A DNA stretch of 64,000 nucleotides from Setophaga petechia (Eukaryota > Chordata > Aves > Passeriformes > Parulidae): the NCBI GenBank assembly GCA_024362935.1, contig JANCRA010000012.1, forward strand, positions 1,302,001 to 1,366,000, given 5' to 3'. The notes beneath the pieces are model-generated. The model was not told the origin of the DNA and did not search any database. It saw nothing but the letters and a program-made list of their open reading frames with translations. Position numbers and translations under genes: made by a program. Of this stretch, positions 13,101-28,100 are shown one piece after another; position 1 is the first letter of the stretch; every line of letters starts with the position of its first letter.

Positions 13101-16100
13101 GAACAAGAAGGGTATATGTTGTTTCCCTAGGCATTTTTTGATATTCTGAGATGATTCTGAGAGAACTAGTAAGGATAACAAAAAAGGGAGTGTGATACTT
13201 CTATGCTGTTATGAAGCCATGCTCCACATATTTGACATTCAGATTCCCCCTCCTCTGTGGACAAATACCTTAGAAATTCACTAGCAAAACCTACACTTAC
13301 ACTTGTCAATCTACTGATCTACGAAAGGAATAACTGTCTATATTGTGGCTATTAAATCCTTTTGCTCAAAGAGACTATGTGTTTACACTGTAAATCTAAA
13401 GTGTTTGAATCAGATGAATATGCAATTAATAGCATGCAAGGAATCTGATTTTCCTGGTGTTTTTCTCCATTTTTTTATTCTAGAGATCTAGGATGCTGCA
13501 ATGGGCATGGTGGTATTTGGTCAAAGGTTAGATTTTATGACCTTGAAGGTAACTTCTTAATCTTAATGATTCTCTGATTCTGTCATCTAACAACAACACT
13601 AAAACAATAGGATTATAATCCATGATTATCCCAAGGTTAGTAGATGACAGTTACTGATGTCTGTGCAAACTCAGTTCAGCTCATGACGCATTTATGTGAT
13701 GATACCACGTTCCACAACCTGCAAGACCCTATTTTTCTAAAGAATATTTTCTGACATGGTGCATGACTTGAGAAGTGCAGTGGTGATGCAATAATACTGT
13801 CTAAGAAAGAGGGTGACAGCTTTAGAATTCCTACTTCATCTGTTACAGCAACTGGCCCCTATGTACAGAAGAAGATAAGGTTAATGACAGTAAGAGAAGA
13901 GAACAGCATCAGGATTACTATAACAAAAAGCTAGAGAAGTAAGGCTTTGTAATTGTTACAGAGTTTGCACCATGCCAGGAAAGCCATACAAGTGAAGTTT
14001 ATAATCAGAGGTCAGTGTTGCACACGGATCACACAGCTCTCCAATGCTGTGCATTCAGGAAAAAGGGCCACCAGAACACATCCTGGAGATTCTGACTGCA
14101 ATAAACAATTAGAATACACTGAACAAATAGATGAACACCAAAATAAGAATGTGCTTCACTTTTTCCAATCCTCAAACATTAAAATGGAAATCAAATACCA
14201 ATTCTCTTCACTGGAAGTGTGGAAATAAGTTCTTGTTTGTGAATCAATAAGAGATAATAAGGAATACTAGAGAAAAGCCAACAAGGAAATGAACCATGCT
14301 ATCACCATGGCAGGGTTTGAGGCATTTTAAGAAAGGCAGAATACCAGCCAAAACTCCTAAGTCAAGGGAGTATAAAATATTGCAGGCTTAGTCAGTACCA
14401 GAAGATTGCCCCTTCCCACTCTTTAACAGTGTACCATTAGGTATTATTTCTAAGATACTAAGAGCATTCACAGTGAACAATAAACAAGAAGGTCCAAGAA
14501 AAATCCACCCAAGAAAACTCCTTCTTTGCCATGAAGATAGTAGGAGAAGACTAGACAAGTAGATCACAGGCCTGGCTTTTACACTGGGAGATGGGGGGAT
14601 GACCTTCCACAATCTCTGCAGAGCACTGATTATGGCTGAAAGCCCAGGTACAGTACTGTAAATCACTGAATTCTGTAACTCATGAGAAATCATCATAAGA
14701 TGACATGCATAAAGATGCACTTGAAGAAATATTAACAGAAATGTAATAAAACTAGATAATTTTCCAGTTCTATTACTAAGACACTTAAAATTATCCTTCT
14801 CTGAAAAAAATACTAATCAACTTAAATTATCCTCTATCTAAAGTAATTAAAAAAAAAAATCCTCTTCATTAAATTCTTATTAGCTCTGGTCATCAGATCT
14901 TGCCAACACCTCTGTTACTAATGAGAAGGAGTTATCAATTAGAAGCCAAAAGTGTGAGTGGAAGCAGTGATTTTTGAAATGTGTTTGCTATTAATGTCAG
15001 CTTCCTGGAAAGCATATCTGGGGCAGACAGAACATGAGGACACAGCTGTAATGGCTGTGTAAATCTATTTGTCCTCACTGGTAAGCACAGTTTTCACAGA
15101 CTGTGGCCTCTGCTACCCTGGCCTGCTTTCCATTCAGCAAGCTAAGAAAAGGTGATTAAAGCCTGAAGACAAAAGCAGGAAAGAGTGAAGGACAAACTGC
15201 AGAAAGTGTAATTAGAAGTCATACCTACTATGCTGCTTGTGGCTGAAAGACAAACAGGTCCTTCCCAGTTCATTCCCAGAAGCTGGCACCAGGCTTTTGT
15301 GTCAGACTTTTCTACCTGCTCAGATCAGATATGAAAACTTCCAAACTACCTGTTACTTAGTCTGGGGTAATCAGAACATTCCCATCCAGAAAAAGACATC
15401 TTAGTCACTCTAGATAATTTTCACTTAGAAAGTAATTAAACAAGTTGTCAGCTCATGCATCTGAAGAGACATAGATTGTGAGCAGCTGAAGGTCTGTTAG
15501 GACTGGAAACCACTTAGAACAGCCCAACTGTGATGGAAAAAAAGTGTATATGAGAAGCGAATTGATAGATCCTTTCCTTAAATGTTGGAACATCATCTCA
15601 GAGAATGATAAAGTACCAACTGACAAGGATTCTGGAATTCTAGATCTCCTCAAAAAAGTGATGTCAAATCAGAACAGTGAGGTCCCTTACCTGTGCTATA
15701 TTGGCAGGCTTCCTTAGTAAGTTTGTGATAATAATAAATAGTAGAAGTTAGACAATGCAATGTTTGCATAAAAGAGGGTGCATACATAAATTTCCTGGCA
15801 GTCGTCTTGTTTATTTTCTTAATGTGTACTTAGAAATCCAATACTGACCTACCACAACCATACAACTTTTCATTTTTCAATGCTATTATTTTGACCAGTC
15901 CCTTTCTACTTTCTTCTTCTTCACATTTATAAAACATGTACTCTGTTTTCAGAAGCAATAAATAAGTTATCTCCACTAAATTTCTGAAATGAATGTATCT
16001 GTACAACATTTACCCTGATGGATTCAGAGAAAACATTAAAATTTAGCGTGAGACCATCTGAAGTCAAACTCATGAACTTCCAAGACTGGTAACACATCTC

Positions 16101-19100
16101 AAGTTCTGATCAGCACACAAGCTTCAAAATGTAAATACAATTTAATTCCACTCTTATTACATATATAGATGACCTTAGAGAAACCTTATACTAACCCAGA
16201 ATAGGTTAGCTAATTTCTCTCTCAATTGTAAATACTTACAACATAGAGGAGTAACTTAAGACTGTTTCTGAATCTTAACAAGTTCTTTCTTAACAATCTC
16301 AGTAGTATGAAACACAAATACTGGACAAATCTTACCACTTTTTACATTTATTGTCATGGGGTTTTCTTCTTTGTTCTCCTGCTACAACATATCAAAATGT
16401 ACATGCTTAGTACTACAGATATTTATCCCTTTTATCATCCTTTGGTACAATCCTAAATTTCCTACATTTCTTAAGTTTCCCAGGACACTCTCAAGAGTGT
16501 TCAGATATGCAAACTGGGGGGTTTTTTGTTGTTGTTTTATTCTTGGTGTTTTGGTTTGTTTTTTTCTTTTTTTTTAACTGGCCTCTTTCATTACACTCAA
16601 ATTCTGCTATAATTATTTTCCATAAAAAATAAATATGTATGGTTATGTTGCAAATTAATGGAAAAATCACATCTTTGGTCCTATTATGCACCTCTTTAAC
16701 TACAGTCCAGCATTATAAGATTTCTATTCATTCCCTGTAGGGTGGATCCCCTTCCCTACACAGTTGCAGCAGGCATAAGAAAAAACACCCAGCAGAAGCA
16801 GTATCAAAGCTCTAAAGTTTCCTGCATGCCCTTTGATACAGATAAATAGGGAGTAATGCAGGATAGCAGCAGCAGGAGTGCACTGCACACTAACAAGCCC
16901 AGACAGATTCCCTCTACTGGGGAGTGATTCTCCAGCTGACCTTAACTGCTCCACAACAGAAGACCTAAAGAAACTCCTCAATCATATCAGTTTGAAGAGG
17001 AATAAATTGTGCTGATTTATTTCAGTTAAATTCTATCCATCTAGAAGTGCCACATGATTTTTTGTCAAGTAGTTTAATAAATATTGTTGCTGTTGAAAAA
17101 TGTAATAGTTTACTTTCAGTTTTGGTCCATACCATAACCATAGTTGTTTTAACAATCATCTGCTTTATCCAATGTCTCCAAGAGTTAATTTCTGTACACA
17201 TAGAACTAAATTATTTCTATGGTCCTCTCAGTGCAGAGAAGCAAGCACATAAACCCCCCCCATCCTAGGACATACCTTTATTCTATGAAATCGAACAATA
17301 TCTCCAACTTTGTAAATTTTTGGTAGAAAATCTAGGTTTCCACTAAAAAGACTGCATGTTAACTTCACATTTGATTGGTCCACAAGTGTTACAATTGAGC
17401 AATAATCTGTAAAATATAAGAGAGTCTGGATGAGTAACAGGCATTATAGAATTATTAATACACAGATACTAAATTTGGGAGAACACCCCTATGGCAAAAT
17501 TTTTTTTGCTATGATCTGTGTAACTTTTTCTAATTTAATTTTTTTACAGTACCATAATAACTGAAGTATGGCCCATCTTTTTGATAATTAGCCCAAATAA
17601 CTGAAAATGAAATGTGTGATTCAGCACAGCTCTGTGTGCAAGAACACACAAACCTTTTCTTCTGTCTGCAACAGGCATGGTATTCTTTCACGTTTCAATT
17701 ACTTCTTCTACAAAATGAGGCAAACATCTACAATTTAATAAAATCATTTTCTAAGATTTATTTCGCACAGCATTCTGAAAAGGTAATAAGTTCTACAAGT
17801 TCTACAAGCAAATTAAAGCATAAATTACATATTCTTGATTTCAACAAAATATGCAAGATAGATATATATACCACAAGAACAGAGTCACATGGTGATAGCC
17901 AGAAAGTAAAAACATTAAATATGCCTTTCTGAAGTTAAACTTCATATAATTTCACTTCTAATAATGAACTAAAAAGTAAAATCAAGACAAGATACAAAGA
18001 TGACAATGCAGATCAGCCAAGAACAGAGCAGTATTTGTGGATGACATAAACGAAACCTGTATTTTCCATTTCAGCTTACAGAACATGTGTCCTCTGATAC
18101 TTTATAAACAGAGTAAAAGTACATTTGCTCTTTCATAATATGGCAGCTGGTAACCCACCTGAGAAACCAAGTAGCAGCAGAAAGAAAGGCCCTGATCTCC
18201 TGTACCTCCTACTGTCCCTCCAAGAGACACCTGTCACCACAGCCAGAGGAACAGAGACTAGAAAGGAGGAAGGAGGGGTGCCTGGAGTGAAGCTGAACCT
18301 GGGAAAGGTGGAGGAACAGTGTTCTCCCTAAGTGTTCAAATATTTCTTTGTTTCTCAATATCTGAATAAGTTATTAGATGTTTATGTAACTGGAAATGAA
18401 TTAAATTCCCCAAATCAAATCTGTTTTGCCCTGACAGACACTATCTCATCTCTTAAAAACAAAAATTCAAACAGAAGAGAAAAAAAATCTGAATTATCAA
18501 AAACCCCAACTTCCTTTAGCTGTAATTCTATGAGGCACCTGGTGATAATGACACTACACCAGTATATGCAGCTAGGAACTAACAAATGTGTTTTAGGTCT
18601 AAACCAAAGTAAATGAAGTCCCCATCATGCACATTATAAAGATGCAGACACATAAATTATTGCTAGACACCTTTGAAAGAGAATGTTATCAGGCTAATAA
18701 AACTGACAGATTTGCCTTGTATAAAAAAGCTACAGGAAGGCAGTCATAAAAAGATGATTGTTATATGCAAACTCTCTGAATAGATTCCCTAAACATGAGG
18801 GTAGGTATGTAAGACTGGATTAAAATACATCCTTCAAAAGAAATATTCTTCCATTTCCAGCACACATACCCTTAAATTTTGCTATCATTTAAACTTAAAA
18901 GTTGAAATTCCTTAATGATTTGAGTGAATGAAGCGGTGAAAGAAATCCAATGAAGGCTTACCAAGGAATAAAACTTGTCCTACAGATACAAAAATCTTCT
19001 GTATTTCTATAAAACTAGTATTCTTCTTCCTTCCCAAGATTTTATACAGACTCAATGATAAATCATTTTGCATTCAGAAGTTGTTGAGATCACTCTTTTC

Positions 19101-22100
19101 CACTCCCATCAAAGGCACAAGGTCCACATACAGTCTATTTTAACATTTCATGCTAGGAATGTCAAGAATAAACTCCAGTCATTCGCTGACAAACCTGCAA
19201 GTATTTACCACTGTAATCCAAAGACTGATGTATTTCTTTGGGTATGATTTCTAGAGGTTAACTTAAAAGATCTGTTGCAAACATGAGAAAAATGAGAATT
19301 AAGAAGAAAAGCCCATATGGTTCATAGATTTACAATCCTTTGGGGATGGAGTATAACATGCTACAGTGCACAGATAAAATCCAACATCACAATCAAGGGG
19401 AAATAGCAAAAACATTCCACATTAAAATTGTGCTTACTCCTTGATGCTGTGATTATGCAACCCAGTCAGCTTCATACATGTGCAGCTGCCTATTTAATAG
19501 TAGAAGTTAAACACACTACCTCAATTTTCTGTGTAATTAGCATAATCATATAAGACAGATAATCATCCTAGTCAAAGCAGTATAAAATAGTACACTTGCT
19601 TTACATAGCCAGGGAACACTTTCTACATAATAGAGGTTCAGTCTTCCATGAAGTCTTCTGTGACTTCAGTCTTCTATGCCTTACTATCACCTCAAAACAT
19701 CCCTTCTACAAACCTAATTACAATAGAGGTCTCTTAGAACAAAGCATAAATACTCGTTTTTCAAATGAAATCCTCATTCAGCGAAGTCCTTTTTGAAGTT
19801 AAAAATAAAAAGCCACTTGTCTTTGCCAGCTGAAGTGTGCAAATTTTTTCTTGTTTTCCACAGTAGCATTATATATCATTGAATGAATTCACTTTTCTGA
19901 AAAGACAGTGAGTCAAACTCTACACAGAATTGCTGAATTTATATTGTTTTGTTTAACTCTGGGACATTATGTAACATCATTGTTCACATTTGTGATTTTT
20001 CTCAATACACTACCCAAAAAAGAATAATTCCATCACTACCAAGCTAATAAATAAATAAATAATGGAAGTTTACGTATTGGAGTCAATTTTACCTTACTAG
20101 AGAAATTAACTCAATTCATTAGAAAAATCCACTGATTTTCTTTAAAAAAGAATTTTTACCACTAGTACATTTTACTTGCAATAACCTGTCTTAAAAATGT
20201 GACACAAGGGATGCACAGTTCAGCAAATTTATATGCTACAGAAGAAAGCTTTCTACTTTCATAATAGATTGTCTCAGTAAAAGCACCAAATTTCAGTGTT
20301 TCATAGTGCTACACAGAACTTCAAACTGCATCTACCTTTTTTTTTAATATATTTAATTATTATGAAGAGGTATTCTCATTTAGGCTTAACATCATGTGAG
20401 GAACCACCTGCCATGGACAGCTACCTATGCTGGTAACACCCCAGAACTGATGTTACAAAAACAAGGAGACATAACTCATGTTTAATTTAAATGAAAGTAC
20501 AGAGTGATGGTCTGCATGCATCTTACACACTATTTTACACTCTTTCAGCTAAATCCTTATTGTTCTTTAAAAATACAATTGCTATAACTTGTTAACAAGT
20601 TCTTTACCTCATCTCATAAAAAATTCCACAACTATTTGGTAATCAGTAGAAGGTTGCACTGTCTGCATGGAGAATGTTGACTGTCAAGCTATCTAGGTCC
20701 TTTAAATAGTTTGAAATAGGAATCCCTTGCAGTTCTGTAAAAGTTACTGAAAATCTAAAGTTGTCTCCACTATGATAGTCTAGGTTCCTTCTTCAGGTTA
20801 CAACTTTTCCTTCATAATGTCACAGCATTTCCACTCTTTTTACAGAAATCTGTTATGCTGGCTATTAGCATGAGCAGAAAGCCAGCATTTCTCCACAGTG
20901 TGCTCAGATAGATAAAAAAACAACAAAAACCCCACACTCCACAGCTTCAGGTACAAACTCATTTTTCAGTCATCCTAAGAAAATCAAAATTGCTAAAAAA
21001 GCTTTCCAGATTAGTAGTTATTGATATTGTAGGACCAACAAGTTGTTTAGTATCTACTGATTAAATATTTATTGTAGTTCTACTGAGGACTTCAGCAGTT
21101 CCTGACAAATATGCTTGTATAAATTGTTAAGGTGGAAAGCATCAATCTAATTACACATCCTCCTCTGGGCAATCACATATTTATTCTTCAATAACATTTA
21201 GTGGAAAACCCACTAACCTGAACCAATAACTTCTCCCTTCCAAGAGATAAAAAAGGTTGTGGGCAATGTTGTTAGCAGTCAGGGACTCTAATTAAAGATT
21301 GCCTTCTGTTTCTTTTATTTCAATACACACAAAAAAGACAGATTATTGTAGCAAATTATTCTCTCTTCAAAACTAAATGAAACATTTAATACTGTTTTCA
21401 AAAATTACTGAGGCCATTCAATACACAAGTGTCTGCACTAACACCAAACAGCTGACCCAGCTAATTTACCATTTATATTTCAACAAGACAGGAAAAAATA
21501 ATATACATGTGCACACACTCCTATGTGTGTATATATACATACATAAAAACATATGCTGCAGAAGCCCAAAACAAAATCTCTGAAGAATCAAACTGTTTTA
21601 CTAGAGCTTGTTATTTCTAAAATAATAGTGATACACTTTAGAGATACAATTTGGCAACCACCAGAAGCATCTGGCTAAACAGATGTTTCAATGCCATCAT
21701 CATGTAATGTCTAGATCAAAGTAACTGTCTTTAGATTTCTATTAACTATTTATTTTTATTATTATTAATTCCTTTAGATATGTTTTTATCTTCTATTTAT
21801 CTTCTATATTTTAAGATAAGAAAGAGTGATTATTTTAAAAGGAAATGCATATAAATCACTGTGAACAGAAGGGAAGACATTATTCTAATCTCCAGGGGTC
21901 CTGAAATGAAATTGCTGTCTACCCCTGCAACAGTTTTTATTCTCTTCTGCAAAACTTATATAAATCCTCAATATTTTGATCCAGAAAAGAATCCCAAAAT
22001 GGTCTGAATAGGTTTGAACAATACTTTGAAGGAAAAACTACTGCAGATATAACTGAGTCTGCTGCCTCACAAAAGGACACCACAACATTCTGTGATGCGT

Positions 22101-25100
22101 TTGCTCCACACTGTAAAGTTGGTTTGCTATTACTTGCTAAAAACTGACTATTGCAATTCAAGGTGACTAAATGGTATCATTGAAATTAGAGCTCGTTTTT
22201 CAGCTACATAATTTAAAACAAACTCTGGGCTGTGTGATGAACTTGGCTCAAGATCAAATAAAACTTGAGAACAAAAATAAAACTCTGGGCTTCAAAAATT
22301 CTTTAAGAATCTGATTTGATTCTTAATCTGCATTTTGGGCATGTAGAAGTGTTGACCTGGAAGTGGTCAAGTTTTTAAGAAGTGTCCTTTCCAAAACTGC
22401 TATCCTTTATTAATTTTGATTCTAAGAAATATTTTGTAAAAGTTAAATAGTTACAATCTAAATGAATGTCTAGGTAGGATAAAATGAGATTTTAACTGAA
22501 CATGTGACATAAAAATACACTGCATGTATCCATGATAAAATGGGAGATGGAGGTTTCCCCAGAAAAACAGAACATTAATTCTATGACATCGTTAACCAGC
22601 AGCAAGGATTACTCTTCGTTCTTCCCTGCTTTATGGAAAATACTGACCAGTATCTACATGAAAAAAGAAGGGGGGGAAGCACTAGGTGTCACGTTGTAAT
22701 GTCCTAAAACTTTCATGGTCAAGCAATAATCTCTATAATTGGACACTACAAAGACAGAGGCTCTTTTTTTCTTCTATTTACTCACCTTTTTTTTTTTTAA
22801 TATCAAGGTTAAGTACTTGAGATATCCTTAAGAGTAAGGGAGGGAGAGGAGAGAATATAATCTTTGTTAAAAATTTAAAATATCTTAAACTATTGGGGAA
22901 GGAAAGTTAGAATATAGTTCTGAACACTTCCAGCAGATCTTCTATCAGACAAAATCCCATCTGTCTCTTGTATGAAGCAAGATCCAAAGCACTTTCTTGG
23001 GCAGTTTTCAGAACTCATGAAGTTCTCATATACTGAGGTGTCGAACTCTATGCCCCAAGCAAAAGCATGCTTAGCTAAAACAACTTCCTCTGTAATAAAT
23101 GATTTATGAACATACTGAAAACTCATTTAATTAATCAGTGTTTTAACACTCACCTAATGCAATAATGGCAATGAAAATGATGAACTTTTAATTATAGATT
23201 ATATAAACCAACAAGACTAAATCAGGCATCAGTCCAGTGGTACCCACCTTCAGTGGGAACACAGTGCAAAACCTCAGAATTAAGCCTTAATATGTGTAAG
23301 AAGGAGCAGCATCATATACCTCAGGGCATATCTATATAGTGAATGAAGATCATAAAGAATCTATATGTGGATAAAGTACAGTGGTCCCATCTTCCATGCT
23401 TCCAGGAGGCATCAGCTTGCAGCTACATGACTTATTTTTACAGTGTCAGACAGAGAATGTATTGGTACAGGACTGGCTCAGACCTAAAGCAACTACAAAA
23501 TTTTCTGACAAGAGCCACTTCATGCCCTGACAATGCAGAACAATCATCGACCATTTTGTACCCTCTCAAGCAAACATCACTCTGGACTGTGCAAAAAATA
23601 AAAAACCAACACTGAAATATTGGACTGATTAGTGAGTATTTTTACTCAAAACCCCAGACTAATTAGAACTGTATTAGAGATTTTCATTATAAAGTAGCAC
23701 GTGAATTTACAATTATCTTCATAAATGAGAAATATCAGATTGTGTTCCTGTTCTCCAGTGATACTGTTGGGTTATTTTAATAATGTCAACTGAAAATATA
23801 CAGGGAAAACATATCAGGAAGTTATTTATGACATTTTGCAAAGGACTAGTTGCTAAACAAATAATCATTTTCCCTATTAAATTTCTAATAAAGAAATTGA
23901 AGTGATTAACTTGACAAATAACTCAGCTGAAAAAAATCTCTCCTAGGTGCTTCAGAGACATGCTGCTTCGTAAGTTAGTGCATTTAATTTCATGTTTTAA
24001 AGAAAACCTGGAAAGAATGGCTGCCCTAATGATTTCCAGCAATCAGTGCTTGTCTAATTAAGATGTTCCAAGTCCTCAATTCCCTGAAGTCTTGTTAAAG
24101 TAGCTGGACAAATGATAAATCCCCTTTAAGAATTTTCTTCATTTGCTATCTCCACCAGTCTGCCTAAACTGCCTGATATCTCTTATCTGTATGTTTTTCG
24201 GTTTCCTTGGTATTAGCTGGTTAAAGCTATGGTCAAAGGATCACGTGAATTTGGTTTTCTGGTTGATTTTGAACAAACATAGTAAGAATAATTCTGGCTG
24301 GAGGACATTTCAAATCTCTTGAATATAGTACATACCAGTTCCTTTGCTAATATATGGAGGCTTGAAGAATTTCACAACGCCATACAAGTTCACTACAGTT
24401 CCATCTTTGAGATGATTCAGGGGAGTATACACGTATTTTGGAGCAACAGACTGAAAAGGCATGATACAATAAGGGAACAGAAGAAAAAATCAGTCAAACA
24501 TTCACACAGAATTTTGTCTTTTAACATCATCAATCCTCAGACATATTTATTTAATCTTAAAAAAAGAAAAAAAGATTATTTATTTCTTTGTATCTTATTC
24601 ACTTGAGACTCAGAAAGCACTTTTAATTTCTTTCTGTGATTGCACCTTTCTTACAATAAGCCAATTAGTTAACTGAAGTAAGTTTCAACACGTGATCCAG
24701 GTGAGTAAAAGTCATTACAATAAAGAACAATGAAAGACAATTTTTTACTGCCTCATTTTTACATGTCCATCCAGAGGACGTTTTAAAGTACATATATAAA
24801 TAGCTTTGTATTTTCTGCTTGGCAGTGTCACTGCATAGAATCCTTGTCTTGGGGTGGTGGTGGGGGGAGTTACCTCTTACAGCCACTGCACACATCTCCT
24901 GATTAAAATTCCACAGCTGCTGGAGGATTAAAGAAATTAAGGGCTAATTTCTACAGTATAAGGACTATTCTCCTCTCATCTTAAGGTTGCTGATTAGACT
25001 CTTTCAAAGAATAAGAGTTCTCTCAAACTGAAAACTTAGGTTTTCAAGTACTATACTGAAAAAATGAAACTGTAAATAAAAATTGAAAACAAACTCTATC

Positions 25101-28100
25101 ACCATTGGTACTGAATCTTTAACATCATGATAAAGAATACTAAAATTTCATAAACCAGTTCCTTTGCTTTTAAACCACTATTTCTTGTAGAATTTTAAGT
25201 CAGACACATAAGGGCTTGTTCCAAACAGAAATCAAAACAAATGTTAAAACCAGTACTGAAAGTCTGATTTTAAATCAAAGGAAGTTTCATATTTCATTTT
25301 TTTTATTTTTACAACACAAGCATACAATCTTGTTTAGACCAATGGTTACCCTTCTAATTCAAATTTCCTAAACCCACATGAAATCCATTTGGAGATCGAG
25401 ACGGGAACTGTACTACAAGGATAGAAAATGTACAACTTCTTTCATATTTTATTTTGTGTTCCAATTATATTATTTGCAAAAGTAAAAGCTAAATGACTGC
25501 TGGGATAAGCACATGGAAATAAATTAAACTGGAACAAAAACTAATTCCACACCTTGTTATTAAATCTCATGTGATTTAAAAATATCCCAAATCAAACTCA
25601 CCACAGATGCAGTTTCTGAAGCAGCAGTTGTTCCTGGTTTAGTGTAAATCTGTGGAGAAAAAAACCCAAATTTTCTGATTAAAAATTGAAGGCACTGAAA
25701 ATATAACAACATTTGATAACTTTAAAGCAAATACAACACCATACAGAAATGCAAACCAGCCCTACAGACATTTTTGCCATATCTGAACCATATCTGAATC
25801 CAGTAAAATTTTAGCTACAGAAGAAAGCAGCGTTTAGTGCACTCACACTTATACAAAAGGTATGTATTCGTACCATGTATTCATTCATTCAAAAAAATAC
25901 ACACATTTTCTAAAGTCATCCATTTGAACATGTTAGGTCACATTAACAGAGTAGCATTTGAAAGCTGGAGGCCACAAATTTAGAACTACAGTTTCTTAAC
26001 ATAGACCATAAATGGGTTTAAGGTTTTGTACATAAAGATGTATATACATGTCAATGCTTAGAGCAGATCTATTCTCAGCGACTTGTTATATTCCTTTGGG
26101 GAAAAAAGCTCACCAGAATGTAAGTTTTATTTAAAGATAGTTCCTAAGCTTTTTGAGCCTTATTTATAAGCCAGACTTACCTTCAATGTAAAGTCTTTTA
26201 AAGAACTAATCATGGAGATTTGATGAAAAGCCAAAACTCCCCACTCTCTGCGAGGAACACAGGGCTCAGCCACCACCCCAATGCCACAGCCCAGCCTGGC
26301 TGCTGGACACAGAGCCCCGTGTCACAGCTGTGCCCGGCCTCAGCACCGCCAACTCCTGTCAGGGATCTGCTTTTGCTCTCCACCTCAGCTGCACTCCTGA
26401 AGCTGATTTTACTTTTAAACAGCCAAATGAAAAGTTATGACTGGGGAAGTGAAGCCCACACAAAGTCTGCTCATTTGTATTAATGTTAAACATCCAATAT
26501 GTGTGTCACCAAACAAAGTGCCACAAGCTCCATTCTGTGGTCAGTGATGAGATAAACACTTCAGCACAACCCAGGCACTCAGGGAGCTGCACAGTGTCTT
26601 TGGGGTTAGACTATGTCATGAGGTTGTGCCAATACTCAGCTGAAGGCCTGGAGCAGTTTACAAAATATAGACACTTTTAGCTTACACACACCTAATCAGT
26701 GTCAGGGCTATCCTATTCAGACTCCATTTGCTATCCACAATCTTCAAGGAAAAATATTCTTTCTACCTATATATCATCATCATCATCAACAGATAATGAA
26801 TGCCATGAAACAGTCTGCACTAGTATTTTAAATAATTTTGTTTCTCACTGAGCTATGTGGCAAGTTTTAGTTACCTATAGAGGTCAATTCCAAAACAGAA
26901 GTGCCTTTCTGAAATTTAAAAAAAAAAGTATTTTCTCCTAAATTTAGACAATTAATTTAGTCTTTAATTAGATGATAACTATCCAGATAAAACTAAACAG
27001 AATTGATGTGAGAATAGTACAAAAGAACAAATATTTTACTCAGGACAAAAGGGTACAATTCTCTGTATAAAATTTAGATTATAGCAATCCATATATTTTA
27101 AAGGCAACAACTAATGACTTGAGTTTAAACAGTACAAACTCATAGACCAGAGAAAACTAAAAATTTTAGACCTAAAATTGCTCTTGCGCCCTCTACCTTG
27201 TCAACATTATTGAAATGTGTTAAGCACAACAGCACTTTAAACAGCTCCAAGAATCTATCTAAAGTCAACTATAGTCAAATTCTTGCACTCAACAAGTAGA
27301 AATTTACCTGAAAAATAATTTGGTTAGGGCTATTATAAAATTACATGCGCACACACACAGATGAAACATGTCTTGCTTCCTGATGAACATGGTAAATAAT
27401 CTGTACCATTTAAGTTTCACAGAGATTTTATTGGGTTTTTTTCCTATTACAGAGCAAAATGTAAGCATTTTGGAAATTAAAAAAAAAAAGTAAAAAAAAA
27501 AATTGGGCAACCACATACATAAATGGTTGATCCAGCTTCTTCAGACACTTCCAGGTGACAATCATGTCTAGCATCTTCTTTCTCTGTAGGCAATTTTATC
27601 ACCTTGAATCCTGCAACTATGAAGGTTTCCTATGGGGACAGAGCAATAACAGAAAATTATAGAGATTCTAACACATGCTCTATTTTAAGACTAAATAATG
27701 TGAAATGTGAAATTTCACCCTAAAGTCTCAAGATATTGAAAAAACAAGAATCCTGAACAAATTGTAAAAACTGTCTTTAAGTTTCCAAATTAAGTTCTTC
27801 TCCCCAAGGAATTTATATTTACAACAAATGCCAGGAAGCTTTTCTTTTTAATTCTGCTGAAATTTTCACACTCATGACGCTACTGTAACAGAGTGCTATT
27901 TTTGACAAAGCCTAGGGAGGAACATTCACACTGAATAAAGCAAAATAATCATTCTTCTTTGAATTCAATAAAGACTGACTGCTTTCTGTTTAGCTTAACT
28001 AAAGTAAAAAGAGATCACATGTCAGACCAGCAGAGACAAACCATTTTTTCTTAGAGCTTCTTTCCCATTGAATTACAGCTGTACTTTTAAGAAACTCTCC

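Noticed and set aside
14388..14720. 110-codon minus-strand open frame in a POT1 intron
   Set aside because: No recognisable family, no splice-site framing, and no continuation of the POT1 frame.
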